64,000 nucleotides of DNA from Trematomus loennbergii (Eukaryota; Chordata; Actinopteri; Perciformes; Nototheniidae). Made by a program: the position numbers and the translations under genes. Of this stretch, positions 22,905 through 32,883 are shown piece after piece. The stretch spans positions 484,501-548,500 of the forward strand of contig JAAOOA010000122.1 in assembly GCA_012861695.1 (NCBI GenBank), read 5' to 3'. Under the pieces are notes generated by a model. That model ran no database searches. It was not told where the DNA came from and worked only from the letters and a program-made list of their open reading frames with translations. The stretch's first letter is position 1; every line of letters begins with the position of its first letter.

Positions 22905-23213
22905 ATGGATGCCGGTTTATGAAGCAAGGGTAGCATGTGTAGTAGCAAGTGTGGCTTTAGTATGTCTCGCAGGAGGCATGTAGTGTGCGTCGCTGTTGGG
23001 TACATCCGAGACTCAGAAAACGTCTGCGACGGGGGGAATACCACGTTCTGGTCCAAGAGCTCCGTCTGGATGACCACCTGTTTCAGCAGTACTTCAGGAT
23101 GAGCAAAGACGTGTTCGACGAGTGCTCGGAAAAGTGGGTCCACTGATTACAAAGGCGGACACCCATATGCGTTTGTCAATCGGACCCGCCGAGCGACTCG
23201 CCATCTGCCTACG
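22905..23213 (+). pseudogene. Harbinger transposase (HARBI1-like), exon 1
   Basis: The N-terminal part of a DDE nuclease-transposase. Readable blocks are MPVYEARVACVVASVALVCL, then after frame changes CWVHPRLRKRLRRGEYHV, LVQELRLDDHLFQQYFRMSK, DVFDE, VGPLITKADTHMRLSIGPAE and RLAICLR. The exon ends ...CTACG, followed by GTAGTT, and its phase fits the [10 protein letters not shown] exon starting at 28752. There are several one-base breaks (for example near 22982 and 23133). The start is uncertain because two overlapping ATG frames occur around 22905. The intron to the next exon is about 5.5 kb and contains the whole GT/LTR array. Confidence 0.7.
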
Positions 23214-23391
23214 GTAGTTTTGTGTATTTCTACTTCTTTAATATGACTCTGTATAGAAAGAGAGAGAATGCATGCCATGGATGAATGATGAATGAAGTCT
23301 GTGATTTAGTTCAGATGACATTAATTAAGATAGCTAGGTAAACACAGTATTGCTCCCTGTGTACATGGCTTGTGTGTCTGTGTGTCTGTGG

Positions 23392-23392
23392 T

Positions 23393-23491
<99 letters not shown>

Positions 23492-24060
23492 TGTCTGTGG
23501 TCTGTGTGTGTGGTCTCTGTGTGTGTGGGTGTGTGTCTGTGTGTGTGTGTGTGTGTGTGGTGTGGGTGGGGTGTGTGTCTGTGGTCTGTGTGTGTGTGTG
23601 TGTGTGTGGTCTGTGTGTGTGGGTCTGTGTGTGTGGGTGTGTGTGTGTGGGTGTGTGTCTGTGGTGTGTCTGTGGTCTGGGTGTGTGTGGTCTGTGGTCT
23701 GTGTGTGTGTGTGTGTGTGTGGTGTGGGTCTGTGTGTGTGTGTCTGTGGTCTGTGTGTGTGGTCTGTGTGTGTGTGTGTCTGTGGTCTGTGTGTGGTCTG
23801 TGTGTGTCTGTGGTCTGTGTGTGGTCTGTGTGTGTCTGTGGTCTGTGTGTGTGGTCTCTGTGTGTGGGTGTGTGTCTGTGGTCTCTGTGTGGGTGTGTGT
23901 CTGTGGTCTGTGTGTGTGGTCTGTGTGTGTCTGTGGTCTGTGTGTGTGGTCTCTGTGTGTGTGGGTGTGTGTCTGTGGTCTCTGTGTGGGTGTGGTCTGT
24001 GGTCTGTGTGTGTGTGTGTGTGTCTGTGGTCTCTGTGTGTGTCTGTGGTCTGTGTGTGTG
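23392..24060 (+). repeat. GT/GTCTGTG compound microsatellite, first tract
   Basis: Nearly 670 bp of gt repeats punctuated by ctgtggtc and ggtc words. It lies in the transposase intron just before the first LTR unit. Long open frames on both strands here are artefacts of the repeat. Confidence 0.9.
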
Positions 24061-24903
24061 TGTTGGAGCAGAACACCTATCTGGTGGCTGCTAGCCCCCT
24101 CTCCGCGCCGTTCGTTGGATGAGGCTTGATCTCTATTTAATAAAGAAAGGAATTGAAAACACCGGAATCAAAAGTTATAACAATTATCTGAGTTTACTGG
24201 TAGGAAATGAAACACGTTATACTTAGTTATACAGAGTACTCCGGACTTCAGGCTTGTGATGCTGTTTACAGGTAGACAGACCAGCTTCAGAAAACGAGAA
24301 GTATGGACTCAGGTTTGTGATGCGGTTTACCGTCTCTAGACCAGCCTTCAGCAAACCAGAAGCATTTTACATACAAAAACAACAGTATTCATATTCATAT
24401 TTGGGGCGGAGATGGGTTGACTTTTCCCTTCCCTTTTACTCCAAAGCGAATTAGAGAGTCCGTGAGGAGGAGCTGTGTGAGCTGCTCACATCCCCAGGTG
24501 TTTTTACTGGTTGGATTCACTTCTGGTCGGGTTCAATACAACGAATCAGAGTTCTGACCAGAACGTGAGATTCTAAAGTTTCACAAGGTCAAAGTCAATC
24601 TTATCTCTGCCCCGATATCCCTCCCTTATTTTCCCATGAGATTTTTCACATAAACTATTCTTTCTCATACAATTAAACCTTGTACACAGATATAATGATG
24701 CCCATAAAGAACCTTGAAAAAGAACATGTGTGTGCGCTCTGGTGAAAAGGAGCTGTGTGTGTGTGAAACAGGATCTCTGGGTCAGTGAGTTGTAAGTGAG
24801 AATATCATTTCTATATATGTGATTACTTAAAACAGTTCAAACAATACATGTTCACTAAAATACAATTCAAAATAATACATGTTTACTTCAATACAGTTTA
24901 GAA

Positions 24904-24905
<2 letters not shown>
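24061..24905 (+). mobile_element. LTR unit A1 of the intron array
   Basis: It starts tgttggagcagaacacc and stops at tttagaatc, immediately followed by GT repeats. It is the same family as the solo LTR at 16719-17583 but lacks that LTR's last about 15 bp. Type-A markers are agccccctct near the start, ggggcggag, and tacaacgaatc. It contains no open frame of note. Confidence 0.8.
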
Positions 24906-24949
<44 letters not shown>

Positions 24950-25318
24950 CGTGTGTGTGGGTGTGTGTCTGTGGTCTGTGTCTGTGGTCTGTGTGTGTGT
25001 GTGTCTGTGGTCTGTGTGTGTGGTATCTGTGTGTGTGGGTATGTGTGTTGGTCTCTGTGTGTGTCTGTGGTCTGTGTGTGTGGTCTGTGTGTGTCTGTGG
25101 TCTGTGTGTGTGGGTGTGTGTCTGTGGTCTCTGTGTGGGTGTGTGTCTGTGGTCTGTGTGTGGGTCTGTGTGTGTGGTCTGTGTGTGTGGTCTCTGTGTG
25201 TGTGGGTGTGTGTCTGTGGTCTCTGTGTGGGTGTGTGTCTGTGGTCTGTGTGTGTGTGTGTGTGTCTGTGGTCTCTGTGTGTGTCTGTGGTCTGTGTGTG
25301 TGGTCTCTGTGTGTGTGG
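24906..25318 (+). repeat. Long GT tract following unit A1
   Basis: About 413 bp of GT repeat with ctgtggtc, gggtatgtg and ggtctctg interruptions. The pattern nearly repeats that of the tract after unit A2 (27250-27661). Confidence 0.9.
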
Positions 25319-26179
25319 TGTTGGAGCAGAACACCTATCTGGTGGCTGCTAGCCTCCTCTCCGCGCCGTTCGTTGGATGAGGCTTGATCTCTATTTAATA
25401 AAGAAAGGAATTGAAAACACCGGAATCAAAAGTTATAACAATTATCTGAGTTTACTGGTAGGAAATAAAACACGTAGACTTAGTTATACAGAGTACTCCG
25501 GACTTCAGGCTTGTGATGCTGTTTACAGGTAGACAGACCAGCTTTCAGAAAACGAAGTATGGACTCCAGGTTTGTGATGCGGTTTACCGTCTCTAGACCA
25601 GCCTTCAGCAAACCAGAAGCATTTTACATACAAAAACAACAGTATTCATATTCATATTTTGGGGCAGAGATGGGTTGACTTTTCCCTTCCCCTTTTACTC
25701 CAAAGCGAATTAGAGAGTCCGTGAGGAGGAGCTGTGAGCTGCTCACATCCCCCAGGTGTTTTTACTGGTTGGATTCACTTCTGGTCGGGTTCAATACAGC
25801 GAATCAGAGTTCTGACCAGAACGTGAGATTCTAAAGTTTCACAAGGTCAAAGTCAATCTTATCTCTGCCCCGATATCCACTCCCTTACTTTCCCATGAGA
25901 TTTTTCACATAAACTATTCTTTCTCATACAATTAAACCTTGTACACAGATATAATGATGCCCATAAAGAACCTTGAAAAAGAACATGTGTGTGCGCTCTG
26001 GTGAAAAGGAGCGTGTGTGTGTGAAACAGGATCTCTGGGTCAGTGAGTTGTAAGTGAGAATATCATTTCTATATATGTGATTACTTAAAACAGTTCAAAC
26101 AATACATGTTCACTAAAATACAATTCAAAATAATACATGTTTACTTCAATACAGTTTAGAATCATATCTTTTTACTTGG
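25319..26179 (+). mobile_element. LTR unit B1 of the intron array
   Basis: Same family as A1 with type-B markers: agcctcctct near the start, ggggcagag, and tacagcgaatc. At its end it keeps gaatcatatctttttacttg, so it reaches closer to the true LTR end than the A units. Confidence 0.8.
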
Positions 26180-26195
26180 GGTGTGTGTCTGTGGT

Positions 26196-26252
<57 letters not shown>

Positions 26253-26402
26253 TGTGGTCTGTGTGTGTGTGTGTGTGGTGTGTGTGTGTGTGTGTGGTCT
26301 CTGTGTGTGTCTGTGGTCTGTGTGTGTGGGGGGATCTGTGTTTGTGTGTGTGTGTGTGTGTGTGTCTGTGGTCTCTGTGTGTGTCTGTGGTCTGTGTGTG
26401 GT
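26180..26402 (+). repeat. Short GT tract following unit B1
   Basis: About 223 bp of GT repeat containing the distinctive ggggggatctgtgtttg phrase, which recurs in the tracts after D-type units (28680 and 31197). Confidence 0.9.
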
Positions 26403-27249
26403 GTTGGAGCAGAACACCTATCTGGTGGCTGCTAGCCCCCTCTCCGCGCCGTTCGTTGGATGAGGCTTGATCTCTATTTAATAAAGAAAGGAATTGAAAA
26501 CACCGGAATCAAAAGTTATAACAATTATCTGAGTTTACTGGTAGGAAATGAAACACGTATACTTAGTTATACAGAGTACTCCGGACTTCAGGCTTGTGAT
26601 GCTGTTTACAGGTAGACAGACCAGCTTTCAGAAAACGAGAAGTAGGACTCCAGGTTTGTGATGCGGTTTACCGTCTCTAGACCAGCCTTCAGCAAACCAG
26701 AAGCATTTTACATACAAAAACAACAGTATTCATATTCATATTTTGGGGCGGAGTGGGTTGACTTTTCCCTTCCCCTTTACTCCAAAGCGAATTAGAGAGT
26801 CCGTGAGGAGGAGCTGTGTGAGCTGCTCACATCCCCCAGGTGTTTTTACTGGTTGGATTCACTTCTGGTCGGGTTCAATACAACGAATCAGAGTTCTGAC
26901 CAGAACGTGAGATTCTAAAGTTTCACAAGGTCAAAGTCAATCTTATCTCTGCCCCGATATCCACTCCCTTATTTTCCCATGAGATTTTTCACATAAACTA
27001 TTCTTTCTCATACAATTAAACCTTGTACACAGATATAATGATGCCCATAAAGAACCTTGAAAAAGAACATGTGTGTGCGCTCTGGTGAAAAGGAGCTGTG
27101 TGTGTGTGAAACAGGATCTCTGGGTCAGTGAGTTGTAAGTGAGAATATCATTTCTATATATGTGATTACTTAAAACAGTTCAAAACAATACATGTTCACT
27201 AAAATACAATTCAAAATAATACATGTTTACTTCAATACAGTTTAGAATC
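26403..27249 (+). mobile_element. LTR unit A2 of the intron array
   Basis: Carries the type-A markers (agccccctct, ggggcggag, tacaacgaatc) and the A-type truncated end tttagaatc followed directly by GT. It starts 2,342 bp after A1. Confidence 0.8.
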
Positions 27250-27252
27250 GTG

Positions 27253-27284
<32 letters not shown>

Positions 27285-27661
27285 CTGTGTGTGTGGGTGT
27301 GTGTCTGTGGTCTGTGTCTGTGGTCTGTGTGTGTGTGTGTGTCTGTGGTCTGTGTGTGTGGTCTCTGTGTGTGTGGGTATGTGTGTGTGGTCTCTGTGTG
27401 TGTCTGTGGTCTGTGTGTGTGGTCTGTGTGTGTCTGTGGTCTGTGTGTGTGGGTGTGTGTCTGTGGTCTCTGTGTGGGTGTGTGTCTGTGGTCTGTGTGT
27501 GTGGTCTGTGTGTGTCTGTGGTCTGTGTGTGTGGTCTCTGTGTGTGTGGGTGTGTGTCTGTGGTCTCTGTGTGGGTGTGTGTCTGTGGTCTGTGGTGTGT
27601 GTGTGTGTCTGTGGTCTCTGTGTGTGTCTGTGGTCTGTGTGTGTGGTCTCTGTGTGTGTGG
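27250..27661 (+). repeat. Long GT tract following unit A2
   Basis: About 412 bp, nearly the same interruption order as the 24906-25318 tract (gtctgtggtctgtgtctg, then gggtatgtg, then ggtctctg). Confidence 0.9.
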
Positions 27662-28525
27662 TGTTGGAGCAGAACACCTATCTGGTGGCTGCTAGCCTCC
27701 TCTCCGCGCCGTTCGTTGGATGAGGCTTGATCTCTATTTAATAAAGAAAGGAATTGAAAACACCGGAATCAAAAGTTATAACAATTATCTGAGTTTACTG
27801 GTAGGAAAAAAACACGTAGACTTAGTTATACAGAGTACTCCGGACTTCAGGCTTGTGATGCTGTTTACAGGTAGACAGACCAGCTTTCAGAAAACGAGAA
27901 GTATGGACTCCAGGTTTGTGATGCGGTTTACCGTCTCTAGACCAGCCTTCAGCAAACCAGAAGCATTTTACATACAAAAACAACAGTATTCATATTCATA
28001 TTTTGGGGCAGAGATGGGTTGACTTTTCCCTTCCCCTTTTACTCCAAAGCGAATTAGAGAGTCCGTGAGGAGGAGCTGTGTGAGCTGCTCACATCCCCCA
28101 GGTGTTTTTACTGGTTGGATTCACTTCTGGTCGGGTTCAATACAGCGAATCAGAGTTCTGACCAGAACGTGAGATTCTAAAGTTTCACAAGGTCAAAGTC
28201 AATCTTATCTCTGCCCCGATATCCACTCCCTTACTTTCCCATGAGATTTTTCACATAAACTATTCTTTCTCATACAATTAAACCTTGTACACAGATATAA
28301 TGATGCCCATAAAGAACCTTGAAAAAGAACATGTGTGTGCGCTCTGGTGAAAAGGAGCTGTGTGTGTGTGAAACAGGATCTCTGGGTCAGTGAGTTGTAA
28401 GTGAGAATATCATTTCTATATATGTGATTACTTAAAACAGTTCAAACAATACATGTTCACTAAAATACAATTCAAAATAATACATGTTTACTTCAATACA
28501 GTTTAGAATCATATCTTTTTACTTG
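27662..28525 (+). mobile_element. LTR unit B2 of the intron array
   Basis: Carries type-B markers (agcctcctct, ggggcagag, tacagcgaatc) and the long B-type end atatctttttacttgtggg. It starts 2,343 bp after B1, giving an A-B-A-B order. A short GT tract (28526-28703) and then the transposase exon follow. Confidence 0.8.
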
Positions 28526-28546
28526 TGGGTGTGTGTCTGTGGTCTC

Positions 28547-28577
<31 letters not shown>

Positions 28578-28611
28578 GGTGTGTGTGTGTGTGTGTGTGT
28601 GTGTGTCTGTG

Positions 28612-28647
<36 letters not shown>

Positions 28648-28703
28648 TCTCTGTGTGTGTCTGTGGTCTGTGTGTGTGGGGGGATCTGTGTTTGTGTGTG
28701 TGG
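28526..28703 (+). repeat. Short GT tract before transposase exon 2, copy 1
   Basis: About 178 bp of GT repeat with ctgtggtc words, ending ggggtccgacatatat, which leads into the exon's acceptor region. Confidence 0.9.
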
Positions 28704-28751
28704 GGTCCGACATATATTATTTTTTTAATCAAGTATATTACTTTTTCTCAG

Positions 28752-29590
28752 GTACCTGGCAACCGGTGACTCGTACAGGACCATTGCATTCAGCTATCGG
28801 GTCGGGCATGCAACAGTGGCTGTCATCGTCAAGGAGGTTGCGGGTGCCATCTGGACCGCCCTGGTTGAGGAGGACCATGCCGGTACCACAGACACTGCTG
28901 GGTTCCAGGAGCGCTGGAACTTTCCAAATTGTGTTGGTGCCATTGATGGGAAGCACGTGGTGATCCAGGCTCCGGCAAATTCTGGGTCCCTGTATTTCAA
29001 CTACAAGTCCACCTACTCCTTGGTACTGCTGCCTGTTGTGGATGCCCAGTACCTCTTCAGGTAGTGGATGTTGGAGGCTTTGGAAAGAGCAGCGACAGTG
29101 GGAGCCTGCGGAATTCGGCATTTGGAGAGAGCCTCCGAGATGGCAGTCTGCAGTACCACCTGACACCGTCATCCCAGGAGCAGAGCGGCTGGGCCTTCCC
29201 CATGTGTTTGTTGGAGATGATTATTTTCTGCTGCTGGACAACCTGCTGCGTCCATTCCCTGGACGTCACCTCACCCGTGAAAGGAGGATCTTCAATTACC
29301 GCCTCAGCCGGGCCAGGTTGGCTGTTGAATGTGCGTTTGGCATCCTCTCATCTCAGTGGAGAATGTTCAGGCGTGTCATCACCACCAGCCGGAGGTAGTA
29401 GAGTTGTGTGTGAAGGCCACCTGTGTGTTGCACAACTTCCACGGATGAAGCTCCAGCTACTCTAACCCTGTGTGATGCACCGAGGATGGGCTCCAACAAT
29501 GCCACACGCAGAGCCATCCAACTGCGGGAGACCTTCAGCTCCTATTTCAATGAGGAGGGTGCAGTGCCATGGCAGCCGAATGTGGTGTGA
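28752..29590 (+). pseudogene. Harbinger transposase (HARBI1-like), exon 2, copy 1
   Basis: This is the catalytic part of a DDE transposase. After the acceptor ttttctcag it reads [52 protein letters not shown] (first Asp in AIDGKH), [20 protein letters not shown] and then, after breaks, PHVFVGDDYFLLLDNLLRPF (second Asp), RRIFNYRLSRARLAVECAFG (Glu) and ILSSQWRMFRR. It ends SSYFNEEGAVPWQPNVV with a stop at 29588-29590. Frame breaks lie near 28869, 28905, 29058 and 29393. They are mostly one-base homopolymer differences from copy 2, which has its own, different breaks. A frame is therefore recoverable only by comparing the copies. Confidence 0.82.
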
Positions 29591-30193
29591 TAAATGGGTT
29601 TAAAAACCCCATCACTGCCGTGAAACGCCAGGGCTTATATCCCCCTGACGACCCTGCCCCGCTTCTTTTGCCTCTTTCTCCTTTGTCTTCTCCTTCCTGA
29701 ATCTGTCCCTCAGCATCTTCCACTTAGTCCTGCACAATTCCTCTAATGAAATGAAATAATAAACTTAATTTCTTGAATTACTTGAATTTACTAAATTATT
29801 CCTCCATTAATGAAAACCAAATCCCTTTATCACTGTGAATTGCATAAAGGTTTTACATGTCACACACTTTATATGATGAGATACAATATAATATAATATA
29901 ATAATAATAATATATAACATATATATAATTTATGACATTAATGTCTATGGTGCTATTTATGCAACATTCCATGCTAGCTATATATACTGTTATGCCTGCT
30001 AGCTGTCCATTCAATGTTAAAACGAGGTACACTGGATATAAACCCCAAACAGGCGAAAACCTACCAGTTTCACCCACTATCTCTGCCACCTCCCTCCATG
30101 CCTGGCTCCTCTGGTTTATATCCCGGTAAGTGAACAGGGACTGATCGTATAGGACCGGGTGATTCCCTACCGCAATGATTATTTCTCCTCCAT
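29547..30193 (-). pseudogene. MADF/SANT-like Harbinger accessory protein, copy 1
   Basis: Harbinger elements pair a transposase with a Myb/SANT- or MADF-like DNA-binding protein that helps it reach the ends. Exon 1 (30193-30065, minus) has FTYRDINQRSQAWREVAEIV, with donor GTAGG. Exon 2 (29742-29547) has CRTKWKMLRDRFRKEK, then GYKPWRFTAVMGFLNPFI and a stop. Together these give the MADF pattern of W-x-x-V/I...CKxKWKxLRDxFR...W...MxFL. Compared with copy 2, a T is missing in the gcttcttttgcc run of exon 2 and the codons after the start differ by small deletions, so this copy is frame-broken. Its 3' end overlaps the transposase on the other strand. Confidence 0.7.
29875..29935. repeat. AT microsatellite in the MADF-gene intron, copy 1
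   Basis: ataatataatataataataa-type sequence. The second copy is at about 32405-32455, with a slightly different repeat number. Confidence 0.8.
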
Positions 30194-30439
30194 TTATGGA
30201 AATGTAGAAATTACCTGCGGTATGGCTCTCGCAGCATACACACGCGAGCAACGCGTAGCTACGCTCCCCACAATGCAGTTCGGTGAAGCGTGACGTCACC
30301 CCATTCAAGTGAATGGAGCAAGCTTCAACGCACGCCGATGTGTGGACGGGCCGTTAGACGCGCTTGCAGGCATGCAGAGAGAAAATGGAAAAAAGATAAA
30401 CTCCATGTCTCCTTAGAAATCCTTCGTGCTTCGTCCTCA

Positions 30440-31033
30440 GGTTTACCGTCTCTAGACCAGCCTTCAGCAAACCAGAAGCATTTTACATACAAAAACAACA
30501 GTATTCATATTCATATTTTGGGCAGAGATGGGTTGACTTTTCCCTTCCCCTTTTACTCCAAAGCGAATTAGAGAGTCCGTGAGGAGGAGCTGTGTGAGCT
30601 GCTCACATCCCCCAGGTGTTTTTACTGGTGGATTCACTTCTGGTCGGGTTCAATACAGCGAATCAGAGTTCTGACCAGAACGTGAGATTCTAAAGTTTCA
30701 CAAGGTCAAAGTCAATCTTATCTCTGCCCGATATCCACTCCCTTACTTTCCCATGAGATTTTTCACATAAACTATTCTTTCTCATACAATTAAACCTTGT
30801 ACACAGATATAATGATTGCCCATAAAGAACCTTGAAAAAGAACATGTGTGTGCGCTCTGGTGAAAAGGAGCTGTGTGTGTGTGAAACAGGATCTCTGGGT
30901 CAGTGAGTTGTAAGTGAGAATATCATTTCTATATATGTGATATACTTAAAACAGTTCAACAATACATGTTCACTAAAAACAATTCAAAATAATACATGTT
31001 TACTTCAATACAGTTAGAATCATATCTTTTTAC
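30440..31033 (+). mobile_element. Partial LTR unit (B type) at the start of the second 2.5 kb copy
   Basis: It begins in mid-LTR at ggtttaccgtctctag and carries the type-B markers ggcagag and tacagcgaatc. It ends with the B-type atatctttttacttgtggg. The join to the left is with LINE-derived sequence ending cttcgtgctt. Confidence 0.8.
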
Positions 31034-31224
31034 TTGTGGGTGTGTGTCTGTGGTCTCTGTGTGTGGTGTGTGTGTGTGTGTGTGCGTGTGTGTGTGTGTG
31101 TGTGTGTTGTGTGTGTGTGTCTGTGGTCTGTGTGTGGTGTGTGTGTGTGTGTGTGTGTGTGTGTGGTCTCTGTGTGTGTCTGTGTCTGTGTGTGTGGGGG
31201 ATCTGTGTTTGTGTGTGTGTGGGG
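31034..31224 (+). repeat. GT tract before transposase exon 2, copy 2
   Basis: About 190 bp of GT repeat, with small length differences from the 28526-28703 tract. Confidence 0.9.
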
Positions 31225-31271
31225 TCCGACATATATTATTTTTTTAATCAAGTATATTACTTTTTTCTCAG

Positions 31272-32112
31272 GTACCTGGCAACCGGTGACTCGTACAGGA
31301 CCATTGCATTCAGCTATCGGGTCGGGCATGCAACAGTGGCTGTCATCGTCAAGGAGGTTGCGGGTGCCATCTGGACCGCCCTGGTTGAGGAGACCATGCC
31401 GGTACCACAGACACTGCTGGTTCCAGGAGCGCTGGAACTTTCCAAATTGTGTTGGTGCCATTGATGGGAAGCACGTGGTGATCCAGGCTCCGGCAAATTC
31501 TGGGTCCCTGTATTTCAACTACAAGTCCACCTACTCCTTGGTACTGCTGCCTGTTGTGGATGCCCAGTACCTCTTCAGGGTAGTGGATGTTGGGCTTTGG
31601 AAAGAGCAGCGACAGTGGGAGCCTGCGGAATTCGGCATTTGGAGAGAGCCTCCGAGATGGCAGTCTGCAGCTACCACCTGACACCGTCATCCCAGGAGCA
31701 GAGCGGCTGGGCCTTCTTCCCCATGTGTTTGTTGGAGATGATTATTTTCTGCTGCTGGACAACCTGCTGCGTCCATTCCCTGGACGTCACCTCACCCGTG
31801 AAAGGAGGATCTTCAATTACCGCCTCAGCCGGGCCAGGTTGGCTGTTGAATGTGCGTTTGGCATCCTCTCATCTCAGTGGAGAATGTTCAGGCGTGTCAT
31901 CACCACCAGCCCGGAGGTAGTAGAGTTGTGTGTGAAGGCCACCTGTGTGTTGCACAACTTCCACGGATGAAGCTCCAGCTACTCTAACCCTGTGTGATGC
32001 ACCGAGGATGGGCTCCAACAATGCCACACGCAGAGCCATCCAACTGCGGGAGACCTTCAGCTCCTATTTCAATGAGGAGGGTGCAGTGCCATGGCAGCCG
32101 AATGTGGTGTGA
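31272..32112 (+). pseudogene. Harbinger transposase (HARBI1-like), exon 2, copy 2
   Basis: Near-identical to copy 1: the same acceptor, the same AIDGKH, VGDDYF and ECAFG catalytic blocks and the same ending (stop 32110-32112). It reads through some of copy 1's breaks (for example tcaggg at 31576-31581 and agcccggag at 31908-31916) but has its own near 31392, 31418 and 31590. The reciprocal breaks argue that the differences arose after duplication or are consensus errors. It is joined by splicing phase to the single exon 1 at 22905-23213 only if the 8 kb between, including copy 1, is skipped. Confidence 0.82.
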
Positions 32113-32718
32113 TAAATGGGTTTAAAAACCCCATCACTGCCGTGAAACGCCAGGGCTTATATCCCCCTGACGACCCTGCCCCGCTTCTTTTTGCCTCTTT
32201 CTCCTTTGTCTTCTCCTTCCTGAATCTGTCCCTCAGCATCTTCCACTTAGTCCTGCACAATTCCTCTAATGAAATGAAATAATAAACTTAATTTCTTGAA
32301 TTACTTGAATTTACTAAATTATTCCTCCATTAATGAAAACCAAATCCCTTTATCACTGTGAATTGCATAAAAGGTTTTACATGTCACACTTTATATGATG
32401 AGATACATATATATATAATATAATAATAATAATATATAACATATATATAATTTATGACATTAATGTCTATGGTGCTATTTTATGCAACATTCCATGCTAG
32501 CTATATACTGTCTATGCCTGCTAGCTGTCCATTCAATGTTAAAACGAGGTACACTGGATATAAACTCCCCAAACAGGCGAAAACCTACCAGTTTCACCCA
32601 CTATCTCTGCCACCTCCCTCCATGCCTGGCTCCTCTGGTTTATATCCCGGTAAGTGAACAGGGACTGATCGTATAGGACCGGGTGATTCCCTACCGCAAT
32701 GATTATTTTCTCCTCCAT
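32069..32718 (-). CDS. MADF/SANT-like Harbinger accessory protein, copy 2
   Basis: A DNA-binding partner of the Harbinger transposase. Exon 1 runs from the ATG at 32718 to 32589 (minus): MEEKIIIAVGNHPVLYDQ, SLFTYRDINQRSQAW, REVAEIVGET, with donor GTAGG. Exon 2 runs from 32265 to 32069 after a cattag acceptor: EELCRTKWKMLRDRFRKEKT, then a basic KEKEAKRSGAGSSGG stretch, then YKPWRFTAVMGFLNPFI and a stop. The two exons join in frame to about 108 residues with no stop, so this copy looks intact, although it is short for a MADF protein. Its last 44 coding bases overlap the transposase 3' end on the opposite strand. Confidence 0.65.
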
Positions 32719-32883
32719 TTTATGGAACATGTAGAAATTACCTGCGGTATGGCTCTCGCAGCATACACACGCGAGCAACGCGTAGCTACGCTCCCCACAA
32801 TGCAGTTCGGTGAAGCGTGACGTCACCCCATTCAAGTGAATGGAGCAAGCTTCAACGCACGCCGATGTGTGGACGGGCCGTTA

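Larger units (their letters stand above)
22747..32880 (+). mobile_element. PIF/Harbinger element, 10.1 kb, expanded internally
   Basis: The left end CGGACCGTCCACACAGCGG and the inverted right end CGGCCCGTCCACACATCGGC match, with further similarity into gcgttgaagcttg. The target duplication is TTA (22744-22746 and 32881-32883), the Harbinger 3 bp TWA type. It carries a HARBI1-like transposase (+) and a MADF/SANT-like gene (-). It has grown by a GT plus LTR array in the transposase intron and by a 2.5 kb tandem duplication, so an internal copy of the right end lies at 30353, also followed by TTA and LINE sequence. Confidence 0.88.

Noticed and set aside
23321..24129. Long open frames in both strands made of Cys/Val/Trp or His/Thr repeats (also at 24879-25387, 26137-26470, 27180-27730, 28484-28769 and 30996-31247)
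   Set aside because: They are translations of GT/AC microsatellite sequence in all frames. No start context, domain or exon structure supports a protein.
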